The position numbers were made by a program, and so were the translations under genes. The notes below the pieces were generated by a model. It worked only from the letters and a program-made list of their open reading frames with translations, did not search any database and was not told the DNA's origin. From Sediminitomix flava (lineage in GTDB: Bacteria; Bacteroidota; Bacteroidia; Cytophagales; Flammeovirgaceae), in the NCBI RefSeq assembly GCF_003149185.1, contig NZ_QGDO01000001.1, positions 1,116,001-1,180,000 on the forward strand: a DNA stretch of 64,000 nt. Reading direction: 5' to 3'. Positions 35,795 through 44,525 of this stretch are shown in pieces. The stretch's first letter is position 1, and each line of letters opens with the position of its first letter.

Positions 35795-35825
35795 TTGGCA
35801 ATTTTGAAAGAAGGGCTTAATTTTG
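35795..35825 (+). promoter_or_regulatory. purB: purB promoter
   Basis: TTG (35795-35797) and TAATTTTG (35818-35825) with a 20-base spacer fit the Bacteroidota -33 / -7 consensus closely. Transcription would start near 35832, giving a leader of about 70 bases. Confidence 0.65.
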
Positions 35826-35838
35826 CGCACATACTGCT

Positions 35839-35877
35839 AGACCTGATGAACAAAGGATTCAGGTCTTTTTCTTTTTT
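35839..35877 (+). promoter_or_regulatory. Terminator-like hairpin within the purB leader
   Basis: The perfect 8-bp stem AGACCTGA (35839-35846) / TCAGGTCT (35859-35866) has a 12-base loop and is followed by a T-rich run. It lies downstream of the promoter and 24 bases before the purB ATG, so it could act as an attenuator. It could instead end upstream transcription only if the real promoter lies elsewhere. Confidence 0.5.
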
Positions 35878-35908
35878 CAAAAAAATAAAACCTTTAGACA
35901 GATGTTGA
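35846..35908 (+). CDS. Possible 20-codon leader peptide overlapping the purB start
   Basis: An ATG in the hairpin at 35846 opens a 20-codon frame rich in Phe, Lys and Ser (M-N-K-G-F-R-S-F-S-F-F-K-K) that stops at 35908, seven bases into purB in another frame. Such an overlap could couple its translation to purB. There is no evidence beyond position and frame. Confidence 0.25.
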   Translation: MNKGFRSFSFFKKIKPLDRC

Positions 35909-37242
35909 ATCAGCTGACTGCGATCTCTCCCGTTGATGGACGTTACGGAAGTAAAACTGCGGCATTGAGTGCTTATTACTCTGAATTTGCCTTGATCAAG
36001 TATAGAGTTTGGGTAGAAATTGAATATTTCATCGCACTATGCGAACAACCAATCCCTCAATTAGAAGGTTTTGACAAGTCACTTTTCCCGAAATTGCGTG
36101 AAATCTATGAGTATTTCTCAGAAGAAGATGCGCAAAAAGTAAAAGATTTTGAGAAAGTAACAAACCACGATGTTAAATCTGTAGAGTACTTTATCAAAGA
36201 AGAATTTGACAAATTGGGTATCCAAGAGCACAAAGAGTTTATCCACTTCGGATTGACTTCTCAAGATATCAACAACACCTCAATTCCTCTTTCAATGAAA
36301 ATGGCGAATGAGAAAGTTGTTTTCCCTATGTTGAAAGAGACAATTGCTAAGATTAAAGAATTGGCAGAAGAGTGGTCAGCAATCCCGATGCTAGCTCTTA
36401 CTCACGGACAGCCTGCTTCTCCTACTCGTTTGGGTAAAGAATTGATGGTATTTGTTTACCGTTTGGAAGAGCAAATGAAGCAATTGGAAGCGGTTCCTTA
36501 TTCTGCAAAGTTTGGCGGTGCTACAGGTAATTTCAATGCTCATAAAGTAGCATATCCTTCTACTGACTGGATTGCTTTCGGTAATAAATTTGTTGGCGAA
36601 TACCTTGGTTTGAAGCGTTCGCAGTTCACTACTCAAATTGAGAACTACGATAACCTTGCGGCTATGTTTGATGCTTACAAACGTATCGATACAATCTTGG
36701 TAGATATGTCTAGAGATATCTGGCAATATGTTTCTATGAAGTACTTCAAGCAAAAGATCAACAAAAATGAAGTTGGTTCTTCAGCTATGCCTCATAAGGT
36801 AAACCCAATCGACTTCGAAAATGCAGAAGGAAACTTGGGTATTGCAAATGCAATCTTTGAGCACTTGGCTGCCAAATTGCCTATTTCTCGTTTGCAAAGA
36901 GACTTGACTGATTCAACGGTATTGAGAAACATTGGCGTACCAATGGGACACGTAGTAATTGCACTTCAATCGTTGTTGAAAGGTTTGAACAAATTGGAGA
37001 TCAACGAAGCTCAATTCCGTCAAGACTTAGAAGACAACTGGGCTGTAACTGCCGAGGCTATCCAAACGATCTTGCGTAGAGAAGGTTATCCAAAACCATA
37101 TGAGGCATTGAAAGAATTGACTCGTACAAACGATGTGATCAATGAGCAAGCAATTCACAATTTCATCCAGACATTGAATGTAAACGATGAAATCAAAGCT
37201 GAATTGATGCAAATTACGCCTTATAACTACACAGGAATGTAA
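35902..37242 (+). CDS. purB: Adenylosuccinate lyase
   Basis: PurB acts twice in purine synthesis, releasing fumarate from SAICAR and from adenylosuccinate. The 446-aa protein opens with L-T-A-I-S-P-V-D-G-R-Y-G and has the active-site region H-F-G-L-T-S-Q-D-I-N-N-T. It carries the superfamily signature S-S-A-M-P-H-K-V-N-P near residue 293, whose Ser is the likely catalytic base. The length matches the E. coli-type branch. It has a good promoter, a structured leader and a bidirectional terminator shared with the convergent sulfatase gene. Confidence 0.97.
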   Translation: MLNQLTAISPVDGRYGSKTAALSAYYSEFALIKYRVWVEIEYFIALCEQPIPQLEGFDKSLFPKLREIYEYFSEEDAQKVKDFEKVTNHDVKSVEYFIKEEFDKLGIQEHKEFIHFGLTSQDINNTSIPLSMKMANEKVVFPMLKETIAKIKELAEEWSAIPMLALTHGQPASPTRLGKELMVFVYRLEEQMKQLEAVPYSAKFGGATGNFNAHKVAYPSTDWIAFGNKFVGEYLGLKRSQFTTQIENYDNLAAMFDAYKRIDTILVDMSRDIWQYVSMKYFKQKINKNEVGSSAMPHKVNPIDFENAEGNLGIANAIFEHLAAKLPISRLQRDLTDSTVLRNIGVPMGHVVIALQSLLKGLNKLEINEAQFRQDLEDNWAVTAEAIQTILRREGYPKPYEALKELTRTNDVINEQAIHNFIQTLNVNDEIKAELMQITPYNYTGM

Positions 37243-37261
37243 TTCATCTTGCTATTAAAAT

Positions 37262-37305
37262 ATAAAAGAGTCATCCCGAATTTATTTTCAGGATGACTCT
37301 TTTCT
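37262..37305. terminator. Bidirectional terminator between purB and sulfatase 1
   Basis: The 12-bp perfect stem AAAGAGTCATCC (37265-37276) / GGATGACTCTTT (37291-37302) has T-rich flanks in both directions, between convergent genes. Confidence 0.85.
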
Positions 37306-37345
37306 GTTCATTAGGAATACTATGACTTCAATTTTCTCTCTATTC

Positions 37346-38932
37346 CTATTTTTTTCCTTCTGCTTCCAACTCTTGTACTGTTGGGATATTACTGAAAACA
37401 TCGTCAATTACCCAAGAAGCAGGGCGCTGTCTCGGAGGGAACTCTTTAAAGGTCTCCAAGAACTTCGCTACGTTTTGTTGAGAAGGAACAAACATAAACA
37501 TATGATCTGCCCACCATTTATCATAACCAATTGATTCTTCCATTGCTCTTTCAAATGGATCACGTCTTAAATTAATCACCAATGGAGCTCTCAATGTAGT
37601 CAGTGGTTTTCTCCATACATCTAGTCCATGTACTTCTTGAAGTGAGAACATAATTTTCCAATCATCTGTACGAACTGCTGACAGTGATCCTCCATCTGTA
37701 AAGTAGAAGAATTCATGACGAGGGCCACTTACTTCTTTTCCTTCAAAATAGGGTAAGAAATTATAGCCATCAAGATGAACTTTGAAGTGTGAATCTCCTG
37801 CTTGATGTCCTTCTTTCAACTTTTCTTTGATATCAGCATCACCTGCAGCAGCCATAAGTGTAGGCACCCAATCTTCCAAAGAAATGATTTCGTTTGAAAC
37901 TTGTCCACCTTTGATTTTGGCAGGCCACTTCACCATCATAGGTGCTCTGAAACCACCTTCCCAAGTTGTGTTTTTCTCTCCTTTAAAAGGAATTGTTCCT
38001 CCATCAGGCCATGTACAAACTTCTGCGCCATTATCAGTTGCATAGATCACTATGGTATTTTCTTCGATTCCAAGCTCTTCCAATTGTTTCAGAAGTTGCC
38101 CGACATGACCATCATGTTCTACCATTCCATCGGCATAAACTCCCTGTCCTGTCACCCCTTCCGATTCAGGTTTTAGGTGTGTCCAAACGTGCATACGAGA
38201 GGTATTAACCCACGTGAAGAATGGTTTATCTTCTTTTACAGCCTTTTCAATAAAGTTTTGAGCATAACTCATTACTTCATCGTCAATGGTCTCCATTCTC
38301 TTTTTCGTTAATGGTCCTGTATCTTTTACTGGACCGTCGGCTGTTGCATGAATGACACCACGAGGACCAAACTGTTCTCTGAAACCTGGATCATTCGGAT
38401 AGTCGGGATTTTCGGGCTCTTCCTCCGCATTCAGGTGATAAAGGTTTCCGTAGAACTCATCAAAACCATGGTTTGTAGGCAAGAATTCATCTTTATCTCC
38501 CAAATGATTTTTGCCAAATTGTCCTGTAGTATATCCTAGAGGCTTCAGCAATTCTGCCAATGTTGGGTCTTCATTTCTCAATCCCAAATCAGCTCCCGGC
38601 ATTCCTACTTTAGTAAGCCCTGTTCTGATTGGACTTTGTCCTGTAATAAATGCCGAACGACCAGCTGTAGATGATTGCTGTGCATAAGCATCTGTGAAAC
38701 GAATACCATCTGCCGCTATGCGATCAATGTTAGGTGTTTTGTAGCCCATCATTCCATCGTTGTAGGCACTGATGTTGAACCAACCGACATCATCTCCCAT
38801 GATGACAAGAATGTTAGGTTTCTGATTTTTGTTTGCTTCAGGCTTTCCTCCATCTTCTGCTTCTGAAGGTAAAGCTGCTCCGAGTAAAGCAGTTCCCAAG
38901 CCCAATCCTTTTAGTAAGTCTTTAGAATCCAT
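37346..38932 (-). CDS. Sulfatase 1, arylsulfatase type with serine formylglycine motif
   Basis: A 528-aa exported sulfatase. The metal site opens with N-I-L-V-I-M-G-D-D (Asp47-Asp48). The maturation motif is S-T-A-G-R at residues 88-92, i.e. the Ser form of C/S-x-P/A-x-R, in which Ser88 would be oxidised to formylglycine by an anaerobic-type radical SAM maturase. Other family blocks are F-G-K-N-H-L-G, M-V-E-H-D-G-H-V-G and Y-A-T-D-N-G-A-E. The N-terminus (S-K-D-L-L-K-G-L-G-L-G) resembles a Tat signal (R-R-D-F-L-K) with the twin Arg replaced by S-K; no upstream in-frame Arg codons exist before a stop. It lies downstream of an AraC gene in the same direction, mirroring the pair at 52012-54737. 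The substrate is unknown. Confidence 0.92.
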   Translation of the reverse strand: MDSKDLLKGLGLGTALLGAALPSEAEDGGKPEANKNQKPNILVIMGDDVGWFNISAYNDGMMGYKTPNIDRIAADGIRFTDAYAQQSSTAGRSAFITGQSPIRTGLTKVGMPGADLGLRNEDPTLAELLKPLGYTTGQFGKNHLGDKDEFLPTNHGFDEFYGNLYHLNAEEEPENPDYPNDPGFREQFGPRGVIHATADGPVKDTGPLTKKRMETIDDEVMSYAQNFIEKAVKEDKPFFTWVNTSRMHVWTHLKPESEGVTGQGVYADGMVEHDGHVGQLLKQLEELGIEENTIVIYATDNGAEVCTWPDGGTIPFKGEKNTTWEGGFRAPMMVKWPAKIKGGQVSNEIISLEDWVPTLMAAAGDADIKEKLKEGHQAGDSHFKVHLDGYNFLPYFEGKEVSGPRHEFFYFTDGGSLSAVRTDDWKIMFSLQEVHGLDVWRKPLTTLRAPLVINLRRDPFERAMEESIGYDKWWADHMFMFVPSQQNVAKFLETFKEFPPRQRPASWVIDDVFSNIPTVQELEAEGKK

Positions 38933-38939
38933 GTTAATT

Positions 38940-38962
38940 ATTGATTGATCTATTAGGTTAAT
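38940..38962. repeat. Leader block shared by the two sulfatase genes, copy 1
   Basis: ATTGATTGAT (38940-38949) and ATTAGGTTAAT (38952-38962) lie just upstream of the sulfatase 1 start. The same two blocks lie at the same place before sulfatase 2, with a 5-base instead of a 2-base gap. They may mark a common transcription or translation signal. Confidence 0.6.
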
Positions 38963-39100
38963 TTATATCAGTCTAAGGGAAGACTGTAAAGTCTTTTTGT
39001 TTCTGACTTCTTTGCAAAGGTGAGGATTCTTAAATGGCTTTTATTTAAAACTTACGCCATAAAATTATATATTTCTGCCAAACATAAATGATGAGACTTT

Positions 39101-40099
39101 TTAGTGATCATATTGCTTTAAGCTAGACATGTATTTTCGAGGAGTCTGTTTGAAGTATTTTTTAAAACTTGATGAAAAATGGCTTGTACTCGAAAAACCA
39201 AGTGTAGTCGAAATATCCATTAAAGAATATGTTCCAGCCCTCATCATCTCCACAGACTTTTCCATCCGTACCTTCTGAAAATACTCGGATGCTCCTACTC
39301 CAAAAGTTTGCTTAAAAAGACGTTGAAATTTTCGTAAACTCATGTTTGCTCGTTCAGCTAAATCCGAAACTACAGGAGGTGTTTCTGTACTTTCATGAAT
39401 CATTTGCTTGATTCTAAATAAAGCTTGAAGATCATCTGAATTAATGACTTGAAAGTTTTTTTCATTAATGATTCGCTTATAAAACATCTGAATATTCAAA
39501 GACATCATCTGTAAAGCCAATCCTTTGAGCATCATATCAGCCCATGCTTCTTTCCTACCTAACAAAGATAAAACTCGCTGACTCAAGTCTTCAAGTTCAA
39601 TGGTCAGAGATTCAAAAATCAAGATAAACTCATTCTCATCTATAAAGTGAAGCCATTTTTCTAAAGACTGAGTTTTCTCCATATTATTGACGATTGACTT
39701 AGAAAGGTAAAAAGTAAGCCATTGAAATTTTCCTTTTTGCAAATCGCCATAAACATGCTTTCCCCCAGACCAAAAAACTACACCTGCAGGCATTTTAACT
39801 CCATTAAAATCATATAATCCTTCTTCATTTCCTTTCAAGAAAACATTGAACTTCACTTGATCAATTTTCTCCGTATTTGTCCTCACTATTTTGAGTTTCT
39901 TCTTTACTTCAATCGAGCTAATTACCACTGAAAGCTCTCTCTGTAAATAGATCTCATAGATTGTCCCTTTACCGTAATTGGTATCAAAACTAAGCTGTCC
40001 TAATTCTTGGTTATAAACCGCGCCTGTTACTTTTTCATATTGCTCAACCTGTTCAGACAATAAGCCATCAGGCAATTCAATTATTTCGATTTCTTCCAT
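39101..40099 (-). CDS. AraC-family transcriptional regulator 1
   Basis: A 332-aa regulator with the AraC DNA-binding domain at about residues 230-328. The first helix-turn-helix is in V-V-S-D-L-A-E-R-A-N-M-S-L-R-K-F-Q-R-L-F, and the second is in L-M-D-I-S-T-T-L-G-F-S-S-T-S-H-F followed by F-K-K-Y-F-K-Q-T-P-R-K-Y. The N-terminal 220 residues are a ligand or partner domain that matches the second AraC protein from its opening E-L-P-D-G-L-L onward. I start at MEEIEIIEL; the 40 codons upstream in frame overlap the terminator of the preceding gene and are not coding. It lies 168 bases upstream of sulfatase 1 in the same direction and probably controls it, perhaps with the core unit. Confidence 0.9.
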   Translation of the reverse strand: MEEIEIIELPDGLLSEQVEQYEKVTGAVYNQELGQLSFDTNYGKGTIYEIYLQRELSVVISSIEVKKKLKIVRTNTEKIDQVKFNVFLKGNEEGLYDFNGVKMPAGVVFWSGGKHVYGDLQKGKFQWLTFYLSKSIVNNMEKTQSLEKWLHFIDENEFILIFESLTIELEDLSQRVLSLLGRKEAWADMMLKGLALQMMSLNIQMFYKRIINEKNFQVINSDDLQALFRIKQMIHESTETPPVVSDLAERANMSLRKFQRLFKQTFGVGASEYFQKVRMEKSVEMMRAGTYSLMDISTTLGFSSTSHFSSSFKKYFKQTPRKYMSSLKQYDH

Positions 40100-40180
40100 A
40101 ATCAATAAGTACACCCGTATCAATACGGATAACATACATAGCAAATAAAAGCTCTTCGAAATGAACGTATATTCTGAAAA

Positions 40181-40216
40181 TGAAAATGCCTTTCCATTGT
40201 ATACAACGAAAAGGCA
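40181..40216 (-). terminator. Terminator of the Ig-like lipoprotein gene
   Basis: TGCCTTT (40187-40193) pairs with AAAGGCA (40210-40216), with an inner TTGT/ACAA stem. T-rich sequence follows on the minus strand. Confidence 0.7.
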
Positions 40217-40243
40217 CAATTCATAAACCGAAAAATATATATT

Positions 40244-41953
40244 TTATTTATTCTTCATCTTTTCTAATTCGCTCAAATGGAATTGATGAAAATATTCTTT
40301 AGAGTTCTGAAAACTATTACCTTGTTCAAAATTATATTTCATATGATTTAAATCTGAACTCACTCTAGCATTGGAGTTCGTATTTATAAAAGCTACATAC
40401 CTTTGAGAATTTCTATAGGTATATTCACCAAGTGAGATTCCGTTTTCTTCATACTTCATTACACCATAAGAACTAAACTCTGTTATATTAGATTTCAACT
40501 CCGCAAATAATGGTTCTTTTTGAAGTAAATCACCCGATAATTCAAGGTTAAAGTTAGAGAAATCATCTTCAGGTGTTATTCCTGAAATCGTAAGATTAAA
40601 CCTCTTAGTATGTTTATCTGTTATTGCCTCTCTCAAATTTGATGAAAGAGACAAAACACTATAATCATCTCCAATCACATTGAGATCAATGCCCCCAAAA
40701 GGCCCTGCATTCTTCAAAATATCCACACTTCCCTTCCATAAACTTCTTTCTGTTATTGGTTTGCCATAAGTGTAAGATATAGAGGAATAACTTGGCTCTT
40801 TTGTACTGTAAGAAGAAGAACCTAAGTTCGACTCATATACTGATGCATCAGCTAGATTATGAGGGATATACCATCTATATTCTTTATTTGTAAAATCACC
40901 ATTGATAAAATGCTCTTCAAGGCTAAAGAAAAGATCTGTTGGATACATACCTGTATTCTCGTACATTAATGATACTACACCTGGACTATCAAATACCATA
41001 TAATTATTTTTAGTTTCGAACTCAGACAAGTCAACAGTTATCAAATCATCTTTTTGAGCTTCCAAATAAATAGATATTCTTTCTGAAGAATACCTCAAAC
41101 GACTGTATAAAACAAATCTCATTGTTTCTGGGAGTGGTTCTCCTGCGTAGGCATAAACATCAGCTTTATACCCATCATAAGTGTGTCTTTCATTTTCTAC
41201 CCAATAACGATAATCGCTCTCTTCTAACTTTAGTTGACTGTATTCATAACTATCATCAAAAGGAACTTCTATTTGAGCTACTAATTCTTTAGTTGGATTT
41301 AATTCATCAGGGTCCCAGACATTAAATTTCCATATTATATCATTTTTTGTATCTAAATAATTCAACCTAAGAAATAAGTTTTCATTCTTATACTCTCCCC
41401 AATCATGTTTACTATGTTCTGATGTAACAAAAAGTATTCGATCCCCTTTATAATCTTCTGGTATATAGAGGTGCTGAACTGTATTATCTTTTAAACCAAT
41501 CACCTCTGATAATTGCTCTCCGTTCTCATTTGTTAACCAATACCAATATGAAGTAGATGTGTACCCCTCACCGACCTCCAATGTAAAGGCTATATTATCA
41601 ATCATAAGTTCAGACTCTACAACATAACTTTCACTTGCTGTTTTAAGTGTCGCTATAAGTTTTTGTACCCCATCGTCAAATTCTTTAGAGTCAAAACTGA
41701 TCATAAATGGCGCTGTTGATGAGGTTCCAATTTCTTTGCCATCAATCGAATAGCTTACTTCAGTTACAGCTGATAAATTCTCTACTTTATCAAGATCACC
41801 TAATTGAATTTCTGTATTTCCTCTAGCGAAATCGGGAAGTACCAAAGACGGTAATTGCTCTAAAGTAGTGTCTATATTAGACTCTAAATCTTCTTCACAA
41901 GAAGTGAATAAAGGGAGCAATACAATAAGACTTAAAAATAGACGTATTTTCAT
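40244..41953 (-). CDS. Surface lipoprotein with Ig-like domain, unknown function
   Basis: A 569-aa exported lipoprotein: L-L-P-L-F-T-S-C gives the lipid-modified Cys19, followed by E-E-D, an acidic run of the kind that favours surface export in Bacteroidota. Residues about 60-115 look like a bacterial Ig-like domain (V-S-Y-S-I-D-G-K-E-I-G, then A-P-F-M-I-S-F-D). The remaining 450 residues are beta-rich with many Tyr and Ser, and I recognise no family. It is the last gene in line with the SusC/SusD unit but sits behind a terminator after the protease gene, so it may be read through or have its own promoter. A binding role at the surface is inference. Confidence 0.65.
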   Translation of the reverse strand: MKIRLFLSLIVLLPLFTSCEEDLESNIDTTLEQLPSLVLPDFARGNTEIQLGDLDKVENLSAVTEVSYSIDGKEIGTSSTAPFMISFDSKEFDDGVQKLIATLKTASESYVVESELMIDNIAFTLEVGEGYTSTSYWYWLTNENGEQLSEVIGLKDNTVQHLYIPEDYKGDRILFVTSEHSKHDWGEYKNENLFLRLNYLDTKNDIIWKFNVWDPDELNPTKELVAQIEVPFDDSYEYSQLKLEESDYRYWVENERHTYDGYKADVYAYAGEPLPETMRFVLYSRLRYSSERISIYLEAQKDDLITVDLSEFETKNNYMVFDSPGVVSLMYENTGMYPTDLFFSLEEHFINGDFTNKEYRWYIPHNLADASVYESNLGSSSYSTKEPSYSSISYTYGKPITERSLWKGSVDILKNAGPFGGIDLNVIGDDYSVLSLSSNLREAITDKHTKRFNLTISGITPEDDFSNFNLELSGDLLQKEPLFAELKSNITEFSSYGVMKYEENGISLGEYTYRNSQRYVAFINTNSNARVSSDLNHMKYNFEQGNSFQNSKEYFHQFHLSELEKMKNK

Positions 41954-41987
41954 TTCAAAAAATATTGTTTAATCAAAAACAAATTAA

Positions 41988-42022
41988 TAAAAAAAAGCAC
42001 TGAATATAACATTATTCAGTGC
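41988..42022 (-). terminator. Terminator after the zinc protease gene
   Basis: The 10-bp perfect stem GCACTGAATA (41997-42006) / TATTCAGTGC (42013-42022), read on the minus strand, ends in a run of T (A tract at 41988-41996). Confidence 0.88.
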
Positions 42023-42048
42023 CTAAATTTTAGATATTAACTCTCTTA

Positions 42049-44427
42049 CTATTCTTCAAGCATTTGCTTCAATATCATGAAATGAACTCTGTTCGGGCCT
42101 TCCAACTCTTTTGCTATGGCTTTATCTGCTCGTTCAACCGCTTGGTATGCCGCTACCCTCAACAGCCTGTCAACATAATTCACTTTGGATGCACTACCTC
42201 TTGACAAAGCTTCTTCAGGACTAAACGCTGATTTTTGTTTTTTGTCCTTATTCAAAGTTACACCTACGGTCATGTTTTTGAGGTTATGAATATATGCTTG
42301 CTGAAGGATCATTTCCATTTCTGTCAACTTTCCTTTTTTATCATTTAAACTCCAAACCAATTCGCCCAAATCAAGGACATACTCATCTGCAGTATATTCA
42401 TTTCCATTAGCTTGCATACGTTGGTATATGTAGCCGCTCATCATCTCATCCAAGATATCTGTATTAAACTTATACCAATCTTTACGCTGATCGCCTAAAC
42501 GTTTTTCTACCTCTGGATTGACCAACCATTCATTTGAAGTGATTTCTGTAAACAACCAAGTTAAGGCTTCTTGTTGCTTTTTCTTCGTTACAGGAGTTCT
42601 CAAGGCTTTTTCTTCACCTTCCACACCTAAGTAAGTATAAGCTCCGCCCAAATACGAAATATTGTGGTGTAAATATCTTTTATACTGTTTTATCAGTGCT
42701 TTATTGATTCGATCCAAATACTTATAATCATGCCCTTCTTCTACTGTCCAGTCAATGATATTTGACATGATATAACGAGTATTCTTCACGCCGTACGTTC
42801 CTGCTTTCACACCGTCATCGCCAAGAGCTTCAGCTTGAGACGCTGGGTCATCAGAGATGCCCATTGCAAATTGTGGTGTAAAACGATAACGAGGGTCATT
42901 CGCTTTTTCCAAAATCCATTGATTCAAAGTGTCATACTCATCTTCTGGTGTTTGAATACCTTCAATCAATTGATATCCCCATTTTAGTGCATACATATCG
43001 TAAACACCAATTTTAGGAGGAGTGAAAGACACGCCTTTATCGCCTGGTTGTGCAATATAATTGAAACGAGCGTAATCCATGATGGATGGTGTAGTACCAT
43101 ACTTCTGTGTAAATTCAGCATCTCTCAAAGATTCTACAGGATAAGCGTAAGATGCTCTCATGTTGTGCTGAAATCCAAGATTATGCCCTATCTCATGTGC
43201 TGCTGCATAACGGATTAGTCGCCCAAGTAATTCGTCTTCATATACTTTCGCCCTAGCCCTTTCGTCTACAGCCGAAGTTTGTACCAAATACCAATCGTGC
43301 AATTTCTGAATTACATTGTGAAACCAAATAACCTGACTACGAATCACTTCACCTGTACGGGGATCAACCCAACGAGGCCCTGCCGCATTGATTGTATTTG
43401 TAGTCACATATCTGAACACGTTGTGTTGCAAGTCATTCGGATTGAAGGTAGGATCATCTTTTGGAAAGTCTTTCGCGATAACCGCATTTTTGAAACCAAT
43501 AGCTTCAAAAGCTACTTGCCAATCTTCAATACCTTGTTTTATATGTTTTGCCCAACGATCTGGAAAACCATTATCTACATAAAAAACAATTGGCTTTTGA
43601 GGTTCTACTAATTCACCTCTGAAATATTTTTCTCTGTCCTGTGGTTTAGGCTCCACTCTAAAACGACTAATATTCTTATAACTTCCAATGACATCACCAT
43701 TGTCAGCTATCGTTTTTCCGCTTGTGCTAAAATAATTCAAACGGCGGTCATAACGACGAGCCATCATTGGTTCTGGCAAAAGTAAAATCGAACGATTAAT
43801 CTTAGCTCTGAAAGGAGTCGTTTTCGTAGTGTAGTTAAAGAAATGTTGAACTTCAATGTTATTCTCAAAAACTAATACTTGATCAAGACCAGAACTTTTA
43901 GCATCTAGTTTACCTGGTTTCCCTTTGCTAGCAAATGGTGTAATTAATTCAATTTCTTTGGAGAAGAAATCTGTTACATCAATAACTGCAGAAGTTTTGT
44001 TTTCGTCAAAAGCTAAAATTGGGAAGGTCTGATAAACAGGTAGCAAACTTTGACGAGCTAATGCATTCTTGATATTGCTATCATCTTGCAGTTCATAATG
44101 ATTTGGGTCTACCAACAGGTATACATTTTTTTCATTTCTTCTAAAACGACATAACAAGGGGTTACGACGCATCTCTCCAGCAAAGGCTTTTGATGGGTCA
44201 CTGACTTCTGCTACTCTAGCTGCCATCAGCATTTCTTTATCCAAAAGCTGATCTGGAATCTCAAAGTATAATTTATCGTCTTTTTGATGTACTGTAAACA
44301 TCCCTTTCTGAGAAGTGACATTTGCATCTATAATTTCTTGGTAAGTTTTGATTGATTGGGCTTTTGCAAAGCTCAATGAAAATAGGGAAAGCAAAAGCAT
44401 CCCTAAAAATTGTTTGTTAGTTATCAT
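42049..44427 (-). CDS. Exported zinc metalloprotease (DUF5118/DUF5117/DUF4953 type)
   Basis: A 792-aa secreted or surface protease with a signal peptide at residues 1-23 (ending A-K-A-Q). The zinc site is H-E-I-G-H-N-L-G-F-Q-H near residues 410-420, the metzincin form with three His and a Glu. It is followed by S-I-M-D-Y-A-R-F as Met-turn. The N-terminal region (I-D-A-N-V-T-S-Q-K-G-M-F-T-V) and the long C-terminal helical part match the three-domain proteins common in Bacteroidota, usually near SusC/SusD genes. It lies 98 bases after the Calx-beta gene, with a weak hairpin between, and is closed by a strong terminator. It probably trims a protein or peptide substrate before uptake; the target is unknown. 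Confidence 0.85.
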   Translation of the reverse strand: MITNKQFLGMLLLSLFSLSFAKAQSIKTYQEIIDANVTSQKGMFTVHQKDDKLYFEIPDQLLDKEMLMAARVAEVSDPSKAFAGEMRRNPLLCRFRRNEKNVYLLVDPNHYELQDDSNIKNALARQSLLPVYQTFPILAFDENKTSAVIDVTDFFSKEIELITPFASKGKPGKLDAKSSGLDQVLVFENNIEVQHFFNYTTKTTPFRAKINRSILLLPEPMMARRYDRRLNYFSTSGKTIADNGDVIGSYKNISRFRVEPKPQDREKYFRGELVEPQKPIVFYVDNGFPDRWAKHIKQGIEDWQVAFEAIGFKNAVIAKDFPKDDPTFNPNDLQHNVFRYVTTNTINAAGPRWVDPRTGEVIRSQVIWFHNVIQKLHDWYLVQTSAVDERARAKVYEDELLGRLIRYAAAHEIGHNLGFQHNMRASYAYPVESLRDAEFTQKYGTTPSIMDYARFNYIAQPGDKGVSFTPPKIGVYDMYALKWGYQLIEGIQTPEDEYDTLNQWILEKANDPRYRFTPQFAMGISDDPASQAEALGDDGVKAGTYGVKNTRYIMSNIIDWTVEEGHDYKYLDRINKALIKQYKRYLHHNISYLGGAYTYLGVEGEEKALRTPVTKKKQQEALTWLFTEITSNEWLVNPEVEKRLGDQRKDWYKFNTDILDEMMSGYIYQRMQANGNEYTADEYVLDLGELVWSLNDKKGKLTEMEMILQQAYIHNLKNMTVGVTLNKDKKQKSAFSPEEALSRGSASKVNYVDRLLRVAAYQAVERADKAIAKELEGPNRVHFMILKQMLEE

Positions 44428-44470
44428 TAATGAAGAATTAAGAGTATGAAGAAACTACTCAAAGGATAGG

Positions 44471-44509
44471 TAAAAGTTCAGAGTAACTCTTTTGAGAATT
44501 ACTCTGAAC
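44471..44509 (-). terminator. Weak terminator-like hairpin between Calx-beta and protease genes
   Basis: The 11-bp perfect stem GTTCAGAGTAA (44476-44486) / TTACTCTGAAC (44499-44509) has a nested CTC/GAG stem but only four T after it on the minus strand. It may lower rather than stop expression of the protease. Confidence 0.55.
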
Positions 44510-44525
44510 ATCATTAATAGGTAAT

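Larger units (their letters stand above)
35682..35901. other. purB upstream region
   Basis: With the GNAT-like remnant and hairpin before it, this makes a 338-base stretch between rsgA and purB. It holds the purB promoter (35795-35825), a leader hairpin with a T tract (35839-35877) and a small overlapping reading frame (35846-35908). The first 110 bases are AT-rich and show nothing else. Confidence 0.6.

Noticed and set aside
40100-40219. N-terminal extension of AraC 1 by 40 residues
   Set aside because: The extension overlaps the terminator hairpin at 40181-40216 and has no counterpart in the paralogue, whose N-terminus aligns from the later Met.
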